A stretch of 64,000 bases of DNA, taken from the NCBI GenBank assembly GCA_000310025.1, contig FN649733.1, positions 566,826 to 630,825 of the forward strand, in the 5' to 3' direction. Of the stretch, positions 1 to 11,698 are shown piece by piece. Position 1 is the stretch's first letter. Each line of letters opens with the position of its first letter. Origin of the DNA: Ectocarpus siliculosus (taxonomy: Eukaryota > Sar > Phaeophyceae > Ectocarpales > Ectocarpaceae). The position numbers and the translations under genes are program-made. Below the pieces are notes generated by a model. The model did no database searches. It had not been told where the DNA came from and was given only the letters and a program-made list of their open reading frames with translations.

Positions 1-630
1 ATGTCGAGCTACTGCAGCACAGCAGTAGTAGTACCCACACCCAGGGATCCATGCCCGCTTTTATATCATCTGCACGCCCGTCCTCTCGCCAGAACACTTC
101 AAGTAACGTGATGATGATGCTCTGGCAGCTCCGCGTTGTTTTTTTTCGCTCTCTTGACTCCATCTATCGGTAGGTTCTTTATTGGAGTGAACACCCCACC
201 CAAAGCAATCGCCATCAATCATCCATCCATCCCGACGCGTCGGTTTGTTGACAACCCGCATGGCAGAATATCTGCACGGTGATTCTTTTGCTGCCCCAGT
301 GACGGCACCTCTGCTCTGGTGTCTCCGTTCCTTCATCGATGCATTGAGTGAGGTGCAACATTTTGAAAGCGTTTGGCTCGCAGATGAATGGGTTTCACCG
401 TTTATTGGCGGGCTTCGCCCGCGTAATTTAACTCCTAAAAGCTCTGTCCCGGTACATTAAAAATTTGCCGATAGATGGAGTCAACAGAGCGAACAAAACA
501 ACGTGGAGGTGCCAGAGTATCATCACGTTACTTAAAGTGTTCTGGCGAGAGGACGGGCGTGCAGATGATATAAAAGCATGCATGGATCCCTGGGTGTGGG
601 TACTACTGCTGTGCTGCAGTAGCTCGACAT
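1..630. mobile_element. Foldback/MITE-like element with long terminal inverted repeats
   Basis: The first 170 bases (starting atgtcgagctactgcagcac) reappear as reverse complement at 468-630, with only scattered substitutions and small indels. This gives arms of about 165 bp around a 297-bp centre. No transposase ORF is present, so it would be non-autonomous. The left target-site duplication, if any, lies outside the window. The right end is followed by aaatagtcgcg. The centre holds a perfect 6-bp hairpin at 408-422. Confidence 0.8.
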
Positions 631-1944
631 AAATAGTCGCGTGTGTGTGCGTGCGTGCGTGTTTGTACGATCTCCCTCTCTCTCCTCGCTGTAGCTCTTC
701 AGGGGGGTGCTGCTACGTGCTCGTCATCGACACTCAGTGTGGGTTGACATTGCGAAACTTCGTGCACACAGAGACCACTGGTCTCTGCTGCTGTTGGTGT
801 CTGGTATGCGCCAGTTGCAGCGCCCAGGCTCCCGCCTGATGTGTGTCGGTCTCTGAAGTGGTTGGTTCCAATGCGGTGCGCGCACAAGAAAAAAGCGGCG
901 TAATTGCCAAAATTACTCGAAAATAGACAAGACGCCAAAGTAGGCGCCAAGTTAAATGGAGACAGCTGATTGGCGGACGCCAAGTTAAATCTGTCCCGGT
1001 GGCTTTTTTTGCTGCCGGATTTTGCTCATCTACAAATACACATACGCCAACCCCTGAACTCCATCTTTTTCTTGCAGGCACACAAGGTGGAGGAGATCAC
1101 CGGGACATACGTATGCATATGCCCCAACATGAACCGAGAGAAAGAGCTCGACATAGACGTTCCGTGGCGTTTTTTTCTCGTTGTTTGGCAATGGCAATCT
1201 CCTGTTTCAGACCGTTCACGTCTCCGATGCCACACGGAACCACTCTCTGTTGTTTACTTCTACACAGTAGCAGCAGCAGGTTCTTGTGTAGGCGTGATAA
1301 GGCGTGCCAAGCGATTTCACCGGCATAAACATCCGCATATCCGCAAGAAAACTATGATTCTACGTACCCACAAGGGGTATGAGACACGAGACACCACAGC
1401 AGCCCATTGATCATGTTCGAGCGTTGAAGACAAGACCTACCGTAGGTTATTAGACGGCGGTGTGGCGTCTTGTGTACACCACCCTTGCGACAGAATGCGT
1501 TTCGGGGATCCACTGCAGTCTGGGGTGTGTGACAACATGTGTACGTGATGTCTCTCCTGGCAAATAGTTGTCGCAGCCTGCGTAGCGTAGACTGATAATC
1601 AGGAGATGTGATCCTACCTGCTACAAGAGACCCTGACGACAAAGCTTCCCGCCTGAATGGTCTCGTCTGTGCAGCTGACATCTCTGCGGCATGAAGAATC
1701 AAGTTCCAAACCCACCTCTCGACAACCCCCCCTGGGTGGCAACAACAACCCCCGGCAATGGTAGAAAAACATCCATACTTTTCCAACGTACCGACCATGG
1801 CTACACCTAGGCACCCTGGGAACACCTAGATGGTTGTCGAGTGACACAGCCATTCAGCACAAGGAGGTTTTCACTATTGTTGGCGTCTGCGCATTTTTTT
1901 TCTTTCATCAGCTAAAGTGCGTGAATTTCTGCACCCCAAAACAG
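631..1944. other. No recognisable gene; possible upstream intron sequence
   Basis: No convincing coding exon was found. The stretch may be intron of the acidic-protein gene whose first visible exon starts at 1945. It contains GT-rich microsatellite sequence near 637-663. Confidence 0.4.
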
Positions 1945-4530
1945 GGTCATAAAGGACGGCGCGGTGGTTGAACCAGAGAAGCCCGTTGAGTCTTCCGCTG
2001 CCAAGACAACGGCTGCGGCAGTCGTGCCTGACGTAGCTGTTGTCGCCAAGGAGCCGGCAGAAGCAAGAGAAGCGGAGGAGGTGGACGGGGAGAACGGTGC
2101 CGTTGCCGCTCAGGAGGCAGCGGTGGTGGTCGCTGCAAGCCCTGAGGGGCACGGTGAAGAGGAAGAGGAGGAGGAGGAGGAGGAGGAGGAGGAGGAGGAG
2201 GAGGAGGAGGAGGATGAAGACGAAGACGAGGATGAAGACGCAGACGGTAGGGCGGACTCGTGTTTGCTTACGTTATTTTGAGCTACCAAAGCCTGTGTTG
2301 ATATACCATACTATCATGCCGATGTAAGGCGGCTTGACTCGCACCTCAGCGGCATGAGTGCGTGCCGTTATATGTCGGGGGTGGTAAAGAAGGAACTACG
2401 GAAGGAATACGTCGTCAGTTGTCTCAAAACCAAGGCGGGTAGCACTTGGGTGTGCCTGCCCACACGACCTTGTCTTTGGGAGTGTCAAGACCGGAAAACA
2501 ATCAAGTCGTTCGAATCTGGCTGCCACTTGTACAAGACAGAAGGCACCAATGTGGACAAGTCAGCCTTCTTTTCACAACGGGTTCTTGGATGAGGGTCAC
2601 CCTTTGTGCCGCTTGCTCCACACCTCACGGGCGTTTTTTGGGGTGTGGGTGTAATGTTTCGCCTAGTGGTCGGTTACAACCCGACGGGAAATATCCCCGC
2701 TTCGTAGTATTAGGGATGCGAGGTGTAATAGGTCTGGTGGCTACGGCGACGTAGCTGTTGACCCCCCACACACACACACGCTTTGTAGGGATGCGAGGCC
2801 AATCGTCTAACAGCTACGGCATGCACGGCTCTGAGTACCCCCCCCCCCCCGCCCACACACACACACACACACAAACCGTCTTCCAGCTTCTATTCTCGTA
2901 TGTATGTGTTCCTCCCCGCCCCTTTCGGGCGACTTTTTAGCGCAGCGCAAGATATTTGTTCGGGTATAGTGGCCCAAAACCACGGCGCCCGCTTGGTCGT
3001 GTACTACTTTCATCTCTTGGATTAAGTCTGACGTGTTTCTTGCTCCCTTCCCTCCTCCGTATTCGTCCAATCGAAGGTGACGATGAAGACGAAGACGAGC
3101 AACAAGAGGAAGAAGCCAGCGGCAGCGGAGGGGGCGAGGGGAAGGGTAAAGGGAAGGGGAAGGGGGCGGCGGTGGCGGAGAAGGAGAGACGACCCAAGAA
3201 AAAGGCGAAAAGAAGCTACGACGACGACCGCCTCGAAGCGGTTTCAAAAGGTGCAAAATTAGTTCGGGGAGAAAGAACAACAACGACTTTCTGCGTGTGC
3301 CACTGCTCGTCTTAAGTTTTCGTCATGGGGACCGTTGGATTGGAATAGCTGCGAAACATTAGGGTGCGGAATCAGCTCCGTCCAGAAATATCGCCACTCC
3401 CGTGGTCAATTTTTTCCCACCAATCAACGTGGCGGGTTCGCGTATGCCCGATCGCCTAGACGGCACGAAACAACGTTCATGCCGTGTTTACTGGGCTGCT
3501 TCATCTCGGCTGCTGGACGTGTTGTGGCGTGTTACCGTCATTGTGGCTATTGCTGGACACGTGCTTGGTCACACGAAAATGGCAAGCAAACACGTGACCC
3601 CCCCCCCCCCCCCCCCGGCAAACCCCTAACTTTTTTGGCTGTCCCAAAAAAAAAAATCTCTGCGCCCAAGGGGAAAAATATTTACCCCCCCGCCCCCCCC
3701 CAGGGGGGGATTGCCTCTCCCCCCCCCCCGGGGGCAAAAAATTGGAAATTTCTGGGGGGGGCCGCCAAACAAGACCAATACCACCATNNNNNNNNNNNNN
3801 NNNNNNNNNNNNNNNNNNNNNNNNNNNNNNNNNNNNNNNNNNNNNNNNNNNNNNNNNNNNNNNNNNNNNNNNNNNNNNNNNNNNNNNGGTTCCAAAAGGG
3901 GAAAAATTATTTGGGGGAGAAAAAAAAACAAGGACTTTTGGGGGGGCCCCCTGCTCTTTTAAAGTTTTCTCCAGGGGGCCCGTGGGTTGGGAAAAGTTGG
4001 GAACCATTGGGGGGGGGAATCAGCCCCCCCCAAAAATATCCCCCCCCCCGGGGCCAATTTTTCCCCCCCAATAAACGGGGGGGGTTGGGGTATCCCCGTT
4101 CCCCTAGAGGCCCCAAAAAAACGTCCACCCCGGGTTTAGGGGGCGGTTTCTTTTGGGGGGGGGGAGGGGTTGGGGGGGGTTCCCCCCTTTGGGGTTTTTG
4201 CGGGCCCCGGGTTGGGCCCCCCAAAAAGGGCAAGAAAACCCGGGCCCCCCCCCCCCCCCCCCCGTCAACCCCCTACCTCTCTTGCCTGTCCGAACAGACG
4301 AACTCTCTGCGCTCAAGGGGAACATCATCTACCCCCGCGCTCGCCGCAAGGCGGCGATTGCCTCTCAGCGCCGCACGGCGTCAGAGATTGGCAAGTTCGT
4401 GGGGGGCGCGGCAGACGAGGACGATGACGACGATTCAGACGAGGATGGGGAGCTTGGAGGCAACTTGGGCGGCGCCTCCGCGGCGGTAGCGGACGGCGAG
4501 AGCGACGAGGAAGCAGAGCTCGAGTTCTGA
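1945..4530 (+). CDS. Unrecognised acidic nuclear protein, last three exons (partial, 5' end not found)
   Basis: Three exons join in frame: 1945-2246 (acceptor aaaacag, donor gtaggg), 3077-3250 (acceptor tcgaag, donor gtgcaa) and 4298-4530 (acceptor gaacag, TGA stop). Intron phases agree at both junctions. Exon 1 is Ala/Val/Glu-rich and ends in a long poly-Glu/Asp run. Exon 2 has a Gly-Lys repeat and a basic cluster (RRPKKKAKR) that fits a nuclear localisation signal. Exon 3 begins DELSALKGNIIYPRARRKAA and ends in an Asp/Glu-rich tail. There is no in-frame ATG in the first exon and it starts at a good acceptor, so upstream exons are missing or outside the window. The acidic/basic layout suggests a chromatin or RNP protein, but I recognise no family domain. 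The second intron carries a false assembly gap. Confidence 0.6.
2155..2236 (+). repeat. (GAG/GAA/GAC)n coding microsatellite
   Basis: About 80 bases of near-pure GAG/GAA then GAC/GAG triplets encode an uninterrupted Glu tract followed by alternating Asp-Glu in the acidic protein. Length polymorphism would be expected. Confidence 0.85.
3606..4261. other. Assembly artefact: 100-N gap flanked by degraded duplicate sequence
   Basis: N runs from 3788 to 3887, exactly 100. The segment left of it (about 3617-3787) is a blurred copy of 4262-4412, with many bases replaced by homopolymers. The segment right of it (about 3975-4261) is a blurred copy of 3335-3605. Both meet at poly-C tracts. This is what low-quality read tails on two contig ends look like, so the real locus probably has one copy and no gap. 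Confidence 0.9.
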
Positions 4531-6795
4531 ACTGGATGATGGACAGGAGAGGGCCTTTCGCCCCTGTGCACGTTTCTTTCTACAGCAGTGGTCTCTCGAA
4601 CAGCAGTCAGTGTAGTTTATGCATGGGTTTTACGTCTGTAGGGATAATGAATGGTATTGGGGCGCTATATACAGGGGGAGCAGAAGGTCTCGCAGGGTAG
4701 GTAGGGGTCGGTGGAATCCTGAGCGAAGGGGCCCCTAACAGGAGGGAGGGTTGGGTTGGGAGAGGTGGGGTAGGGGGTTGGTTGCGGCCTCACTTTTGAT
4801 GACGCAGTTTTGTTCGAGGCCAATCTTGGTGTGGCCACTCCGTGCGTACAAAGCTCGGGTACTCGAGACCGATCGATGCTGTTGGTTGTGGCGGGGGAAC
4901 AGTTGCTCAACGACCGACACCTCCGCCCGACCGAAGTTGCCAACCGACCAATGAGCGGCTTGTACAGATGTGTTCGATTGGGGTGGGAGATATACATACG
5001 TTACGGCGATTTTGTTTGCATTGAAAAAGTCCGATGCGCTGATGGATGTGCTTTGCAGCCAGTGGTAGCCGACGCCGCGTTATTCCTTCTTACCGAAACC
5101 GTGAGGCGGCTAGCTCGCACGGCTTGCTTGGTGCGCATGAATCATCAATCATATTGACTTTTGGGGGGGGGAGCGGGGGGCGGAGGAGTTTAGTCTCTGC
5201 AGCAAGGTATTATCGCTCAACGCGAAGGTATTTGTTCTTTGTCGATTATCAGCTGTTTTGGCCGGAGGACGGTTGACGCCGGTGTTCACGCACGTGGCAG
5301 GCTGCGCAGTCTATGCATACTGCAGGCGAGTTGGGGTGTATCGGTTGGAGAATGCGTTTAGTGAATGAAGTCTTCTTGTGTTCCTATGTCGCCGAAAAAG
5401 ACATGCATTGCTGTCTAGTCTTGGCAACTTCCCACGCCTACCATGCAATACCTGCCCCACAGCAGTATACGTCTTATCCACTACTACTGCTGTGTTGTGT
5501 TGGCTAGAGCAAAAGAAAGGTGTTCAGCGGGTAGACTTATGGTAGGGTGATCTCGTTCGGCGACGTGCTACTGCTCATTGACGGTACTTTTTCTCTACCA
5601 TGTTGGCATTTTTTGCGCCGATTTACGGTGTTTTCTTCGGTTTCTTCGCGAGCTGTTCTCGCAGACTGAGTGACCATGTGACTGTCCGGCGGCATGCCGA
5701 ATCGTGATATTCCGACACAGCGTCTGTAAAAGACATGTAGCAGCAAGTGACGGGAGACTTTGAAGGAACTCGTGTGGGATCCCGTTGGGGTTTGTTCATT
5801 GTAGCACTATTTGGTTTTCAGTTCAATGGGCAAGAGTCGAACCCGTTGCTGTCGCGCACGTATTTGCGGCACAGAGTTCTCTCTGGTGCAGTTCGTTGCC
5901 GCGAGGCTACACAGGAGTATGCCTTTGCTTGACTGTTCACACCGCAACGCCGGCTGACACCCGCGAGCATGAGCTTTTGTGTCAGCCCCGCAGGAGACCC
6001 TCGTAGATCCTAATTGATTTGTTAAATGGCGCTGGGCGACGGTAGTGGGAGTACTGCACCGAACAGACGCACCTTCGGCCGGCCACCCGCTTGGCCGAAG
6101 AGGCTCGCTTCGGGTAGGTCCAACGGAGTCGTTTTCATGTATTTCAAGCACTGGGGCTACATCGTTTGGTTGTGCGTTTGAACGTCTTTCCGCAGTGAAG
6201 GAGAAAGTTACAATACTCGCTTGTACATGGTGCACATGCACTTGCTTCTAGCCCGCCCGCCTGCCCGCCAAAACAGCGCGACCGATTCCCCGACGTTACA
6301 AGGAAGGCTTGTTGTTAGTGGCTCTTTGTTGTAGCAAGGAACTGAGCTCTTCTAGCCCTGCCGTGGCCGTCAAGTTCTCTGCCCAATACGCTACTTCGAC
6401 TATACCACCAGGTGCATACAAGGACGACACATCCTAAGGTGGGCACAACAACTTCAAAATATGACACAATATTACACCTTCGGACCCATCTAGAACCAAA
6501 AACAAAAACAGTGTTGTAACCTCCACACTATCAATACGCCCGCATCATGAACAATACCATGTGCGGATCCCCAGCCAACAAGCACGATGACGGCTTGCAA
6601 AGCGAGGAGAGGAAGACAAAAAGTGGCGAATCTTCGCAAGATATTACCCCGAGCGAGAGAAAGTCGGTCTTCAAAACCACACCGATCCACCCCTCCCTCA
6701 CCTCCCCTAGCATGTCTATCAGCCAGATCATCGGGTCTATGATGACCTGGAACCTCGGCATGTACATACAAGGAGCTAAAGCTAGCTTGCTATTA
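4531..6795. other. Intergenic, 3' flank of acidic protein gene and of TPR gene
   Basis: No supported gene. It holds a G-rich tract at 5161-5187 and a 28-base palindrome at 6073-6100 (arms cttcggcc/ggccgaag). Genes on either side converge on this interval, so it should contain both 3' ends. Confidence 0.5.
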
Positions 6796-9229
6796 CTATG
6801 TAGCATCGCTTGTTGGCGCAGCCACCCCGACATCCACCCCGTGTTGCTCCGCAACCTGCCGCTGGGCGTGCAGTGCCTCCCTCGGACTGCACTGCCACTC
6901 AGCACAAGCCAAGGCCCGCCACCTCAAATCCCCGTCGACGTCGCCACGCTTCCTGCCGCCGTTTCTCCACCCTTCCGACCGCCGCTGCGCTTCCTTCATC
7001 GCCCGCGCCGCCGGGGTGTCGACGCTCGTCCACCTCCCCGCCCGCTGAGGGCCACGCGACGCCGACCGTGCTGGAGGGGCCGATCGAGGGGTCGGTACAT
7101 GGCCGAGGCGTGCCCATGAACCTTTGTGAGGTGGGGCAGGGCACGGACGAGGGCTGGTGTACGCGTGCTCGAGGAGGTCCCTTGCCGTTGCTTCGCCAAC
7201 GACTTCCTCCCCGTGCTGCTGCTGTGACCGGCATCGCGGAGAAAGGCCCACGCCGTCGAAGCGTGACGGCACTTGCGAGTTTTTTTGACCGAACTTGAGC
7301 TTGCCTATGCAAGGGAAGGACGACACCGCTACTCGGGAGCGTGAAGCCGCGCGCTTACGGGAGTAGGAGGCGGCGGTGGCGGCGGCGGCGGAGGCTTTCT
7401 CGAGCGCGGTTTCAATCCCCTTCGCGACGGGACTCTCCGGCCCAAGATGCTGGTCGGCCGCCGAACGCGCGTACTTGTACGAGGCAATTGCCGCGTCCAG
7501 CTGACCAAGGTGCTCCCTCTCGACCCCAAGGTTGAAACAGGCGATGGCGAGGAGCCCTCCCGCCGCCGATGGTGGTCCGTCTTGCCTGTCGACCGAGCTC
7601 GTGTCTCCTTGGACGCTCTTTTCGTCCCCTGCAGACTCTCCTCCTCCTCCTCCTCCATGGCCTTCCGTACCGTTTTCGGCGGGGTTCGCTTTTTTTCCGC
7701 CTTCTGGCACGTCATGGTCCGCGTGGTGGACTGACGAGGATGCTTCTGGACTACATGTACGCCCATCATCCGCCACGGCCGAAGAACTAACCGTCTCCCC
7801 GTCTTCCCCTTGGACTTCCGGCCGAGGAACGCTGCTGCTTTCAAGACATCCTGTGACCCCCACACTTGGAACGCTATTACCGCTATCCCCGACACCACCC
7901 TTTGTCCCGCTGTCGGCAGAAGTAAGATGAACCGACGCAACAGCAGCACCGTCCTCATCCATATCCGCTGGGTCACCACTCGCGGTGTTTGGGTCTTCGA
8001 CGTAGGAGAACCCTGCTTCTTGCTCCATCATCGCTTGGGATGCGAGGTCGATGGCGTGACCGGCGTGCATAGCGGCTTCCCGGTGCAGCCCAATGGTCGA
8101 CAAAGCGGCGCTCATGTTCACGTGTGTGCCGGCGGGGTTGTCCGCGCCCCCGGGCACCTTGGCTTCTATTCTAAGAGCGCGGGCGAGAAACTTGACGCTT
8201 TCGCGTGGCTTTCCCCAGTTCTTCATCAGGCAGCCGAAGTTGTTGAGCGTCAACGCGCGGGCCTGAAGCCTTGCCTTGCCAAGAAAAGGCTGCCCACGGC
8301 TGGTCAGCAGCGAGGCTTTCTGTAGTAGGCGAACTGAGGCCTGAATCATTGATTTGTGCATGTTTGGTGGAAGGGGAATATGGTTAAGATTTGCCGAACC
8401 ACCCGGGGGCTGGAGGATTTCCTACGCTTACATGCGGGAGGACGCTTGCTTTCTACATACAGTCTAGAGAGCCGTTGTTTTCGTCTGTCTGTGTGTGCAT
8501 GTACAGCAGTACCGTATGCATTGGTTGCGTCAGACACCACACGCCCCGGGACTTACCAATTTCAAAAGCTTGATTATTGTACAGATAAAACAGCGACGGC
8601 TCCGACAATGGCGGCGTTGGTAAATGTTCTCCTCGAGAGCTTGCCTATAACGTGGTATCCTTTTAGTTTGGCGTACTCTTCGTCAGGGAGAAATCGAGCT
8701 GGTGCAGGGGGTGTGATATCTTGGGCAACCTACGGTAGCCAGAACCTGTAATAGCATACAGTGTCACATTGTAGCATACGTTCAAGCTAGGTAAAAAAAG
8801 AAACGCTACAGAGTGTACATATCTGTGTGCATACATACATGCACGCCCGTGAACTCGAACCCATACATACGTCGCGCGAGGTACAGATCGAATGTACACC
8901 ATGATACATCATGATCGGATCGGCATGCAGTAAGATCTTTGCGCCTGCGTGTGCCGTCTAGACTACTACACTAACAGGCACACCTTGATGTTGTTCTCCG
9001 ACAGCCTTTTCATGGCGAGGTGGTTGTAGGCTAAGACAAGGTCTGCTGCGACTTCGCGGGTCTCCTCTGACGAGGGACCGTGAGAGTCGACCGACCGAGT
9101 TAGGCTCTCTTCCGCTGCAACGACGGCGCCATGGTCGTTGCCACCCTTTCTCAGACTCAAGATGCGCGAGCGAATCTCCTCTGAAGTCTCACTTATAAAG
9201 CTGCCCTCTGAACTGTTGTGTGCCTCCAT
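6796..9229 (-). CDS. Tetratricopeptide-repeat (TPR) protein, two exons
   Basis: Exon 1 is 8984-9229 (start ATG at 9229; donor gtgtgc) and exon 2 is 6796-8340 (acceptor gattcag). They join in phase at Lys-Ala inside a helical repeat, giving about 596 residues. Exon 1 and the start of exon 2 contain TPR-like helices (VLAYNHLAMKRLSE; LTLNNFGCLMKNWGKPRESV; HVNMSAALSTIGLHREAAMH). A further repeat lies after an acidic Ser/Gly-rich linker (LLAIACFNLGVEREHLGQLD, then IASYKYARS). TPRs are protein-binding scaffolds; no catalytic domain is seen. The last 170 residues or so are Arg/Pro/Gly-rich and do not look structured, so the true 3' end could involve another splice near 7300. Exon 1 may extend upstream in frame to 9385, where a dispersed repeat abuts it. 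Confidence 0.6.
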
Positions 9230-11698
9230 CACCAATTCAAGACCCCTTCTCCCCGTTAAGCAACAGCGGCGCAGCTGGGTGCAGGGCCCATTTCTCCCCA
9301 AACATGGAGCATTAGTCAAGACGAAAAACGTCTCGCGCAAAATGCGGCGGAATTGCTCGATTGCTCCGCAGGTACGCTGTATCACTGATATAAATTATCA
9401 GTGTATAGACGTAAATAGACTCGAAATAAGTCCAGTACCCAGCCGGTTTTCCCCCCCCACTCACTGAAAAGACTCCACCACATCCCGTTCGAACGTGGGT
9501 ATATCTCGAATGGGTAGCCTTTCTGTGTGTGTATTTATTTTTCCTACAACTCCACCAGAACTCTACTGCTACGCCTCCACACACACCTTGATTTGTTCGG
9601 GTTTTCTTGCGCATTTTTGCGCCTTGACAAGGCTTAGACGAGAATACCTACCAATTGAACCTCTGCCAGGCTACTACTGCTGGAGTGCTTGGCTGGTAAA
9701 ACAGCTCTCTCTATCTCGATTCATGCTACAGAATACAAAACGAATTCATTCATGTCTCTCTGCACGCACACCCAGATATATATGATATATGATACCCTGT
9801 AAGAGTCCGGGATAAATTATCGGTGATGAATTCATAGCGCGGTAGCGGACACTTGTGAGAGTTTGAGACGTGGTGTATGTGGGTGTGAAGGTGAACATCC
9901 AAAACGACAGAAAAACAAAATTGTAGTTCTACTGCAGTACGCAGTAGTAGTAGGTTAATCTTCACCACGCATTTTCAAGGGACACCGATCGATGCCGTTC
10001 CGACTGCTTAACGTGTGTTGCATAGCAGTGTGGGGTGGTGATTTCCAGGCGTTGACTCAAACTTTTCACTGACATGATTTGTCGAGGAGGAGCACAGGCG
10101 ATGGATGGTGAGTTGTGGCGTCGCCGCTGTCTGACGACCACGCCCGTACATACCTTCTCTACAGGTAGCTTCTTCTTGCGTCATTTGTCTGACTTGGTAG
10201 TGTGTGTGTACGCTCAGGACAAAAAAATAGCACTACTGGTAGTAGAAGCAAGTGTATGCTATGGAAAACTAAGCATTGCTCGTAGTAGAATCAACTCCAT
10301 TCGCTCAATCCGATTACCGTGCTCGCAAGACTCCATGCTTGGCGGCGATTGAATCGGCTCATTCAGTATTGGTTTTGGTTTCAGCGGGGGGGTACCTCAG
10401 GGCTAAAAAAGCGCGAGGAACCAACAGGAAAGCTCCCCGTGTGCAGCACCATGGGCATACAGAACCAGCGTTCGCAAAATGTTTAGGTATTCCCTGCCAA
10501 AGAGCGAATACACACAATGAACAACAGTATGGCACTGCACAATATTCAACCACATGCAAATAAAACAAGTTGAAGCCGGCACCGCTGCTCCGAGCCTCGA
10601 TTTGCAACACGCGCAACATCAGACGAAGAAAAAATGACGGCGATGAATTGGATCACCAACCTTGAGCGAGGTCTCCCGCATCGAAACAGCACAGCAAAAA
10701 CACCCCACCCATCCCCACTACAATATTAGTCAAAAAGCATGCAACGTCAAAAGGTTCCCCAATTTCAGGAACCGGATTGAAATAAGAGGAAATTGCGCAA
10801 GTCGTACACCAAGCACAAAACAACGCAATCAACCCTCGAGGCATGGCACACGTGCATCGTACGGGCTGCAGTCGATTCGCGCTAAACCTCACTGCTGCTT
10901 CGTCAACACAGCCACCCCACGACGCACCCATTTACCTATCGCTCTGGCACAGAAGAGGGGCGATAAGGCGACAGCAATAAATCAAGAAACCTCAACATCC
11001 CTCAGCAACCATGCACGGAAGGGTTGTAAAACCTGTCTACTGTAGTTTGTACTTGTGTACATGAAACAACACGAAGACAGAGAGAGAGCACTTACGACCA
11101 TCAACAAGTCGACGAAAGCTCGTTCTTTCCCAAACAATGTCAGGCGAGTTTACCCAGGACAAAAGTGACAGCGAGCGAAGGAAGTGCTACTTTTGCAGGA
11201 GGAATACGCCAATATTCCCCCTCTCTAGCAAAAAAAAATACATGTACACGAGTGCGAATTCACGCCGCCCCACAACGCAAGCACCTGGTCGGATGAGACA
11301 ATCAAGGAATATAGGCTCAGAAAATCAAAACGCCTCGGTTTGGTGTCTCCATTGCCACGTTCACGGCGAACGCCACTCTAGAGCACAGAAGACGCCGAGC
11401 CTGAAGAAAAACTACGCAACAGCCAACAACCACGTACGAACAAGATCCCTCCCCCATTTGTAACAATCAAACAGCACGCCCCCCCCCCAAAAACGTCACA
11501 AGGCCTTGTGTTGTGTCAACATCGACGCACACGGCCTACAACAAACTCGCTCGCAACGGAGCCCCCCAACAAGAATGTGCTCATACCCTCATCCTCAAAC
11601 ACAAGGCCGACCTGAACCTCTACACTCCACCACACCCGACCCTCACCCTCATCGCCAGGCCGATCACTCTACATCTGCCTGAACCTTTACACTCTCCA
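9230..11698. other. Intergenic, no supported gene
   Basis: The region contains one dispersed repeat copy (9372-9546) and otherwise AT/CA-rich sequence with no sustained coding signal on either strand. It should hold the TPR gene promoter and the 3' UTR of TYR1. Confidence 0.5.
9372..9546 (-). repeat. Dispersed ~180-bp repeat, copy 1
   Basis: The reverse complement matches 21665-21850 and 46556-46736 through shared blocks such as gtgagtggaggaaaaccggc and ttcgagatataccc. It includes a palindrome (cactgata/tatcagtg) at one end and a ttcga/tcgaa palindrome at the other. Confidence 0.8.

Noticed and set aside
408-422. gcgggcttcgcccgc hairpin resembling a bacterial terminator
   Set aside because: The locus is eukaryotic and the hairpin is internal to a foldback element; no T tract follows directly.
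2758-3283. Minus-strand Pro/Ser-rich frames opposite the acidic gene
   Set aside because: Shadow of the repetitive coding exon and CA/C-rich intron sequence.
3335-4489. 384-codon plus-strand frame across the N gap
   Set aside because: It reads through Ns and degraded homopolymer sequence, so it is an artefact. Only the last exon (4298-4530), in another frame, looks real.
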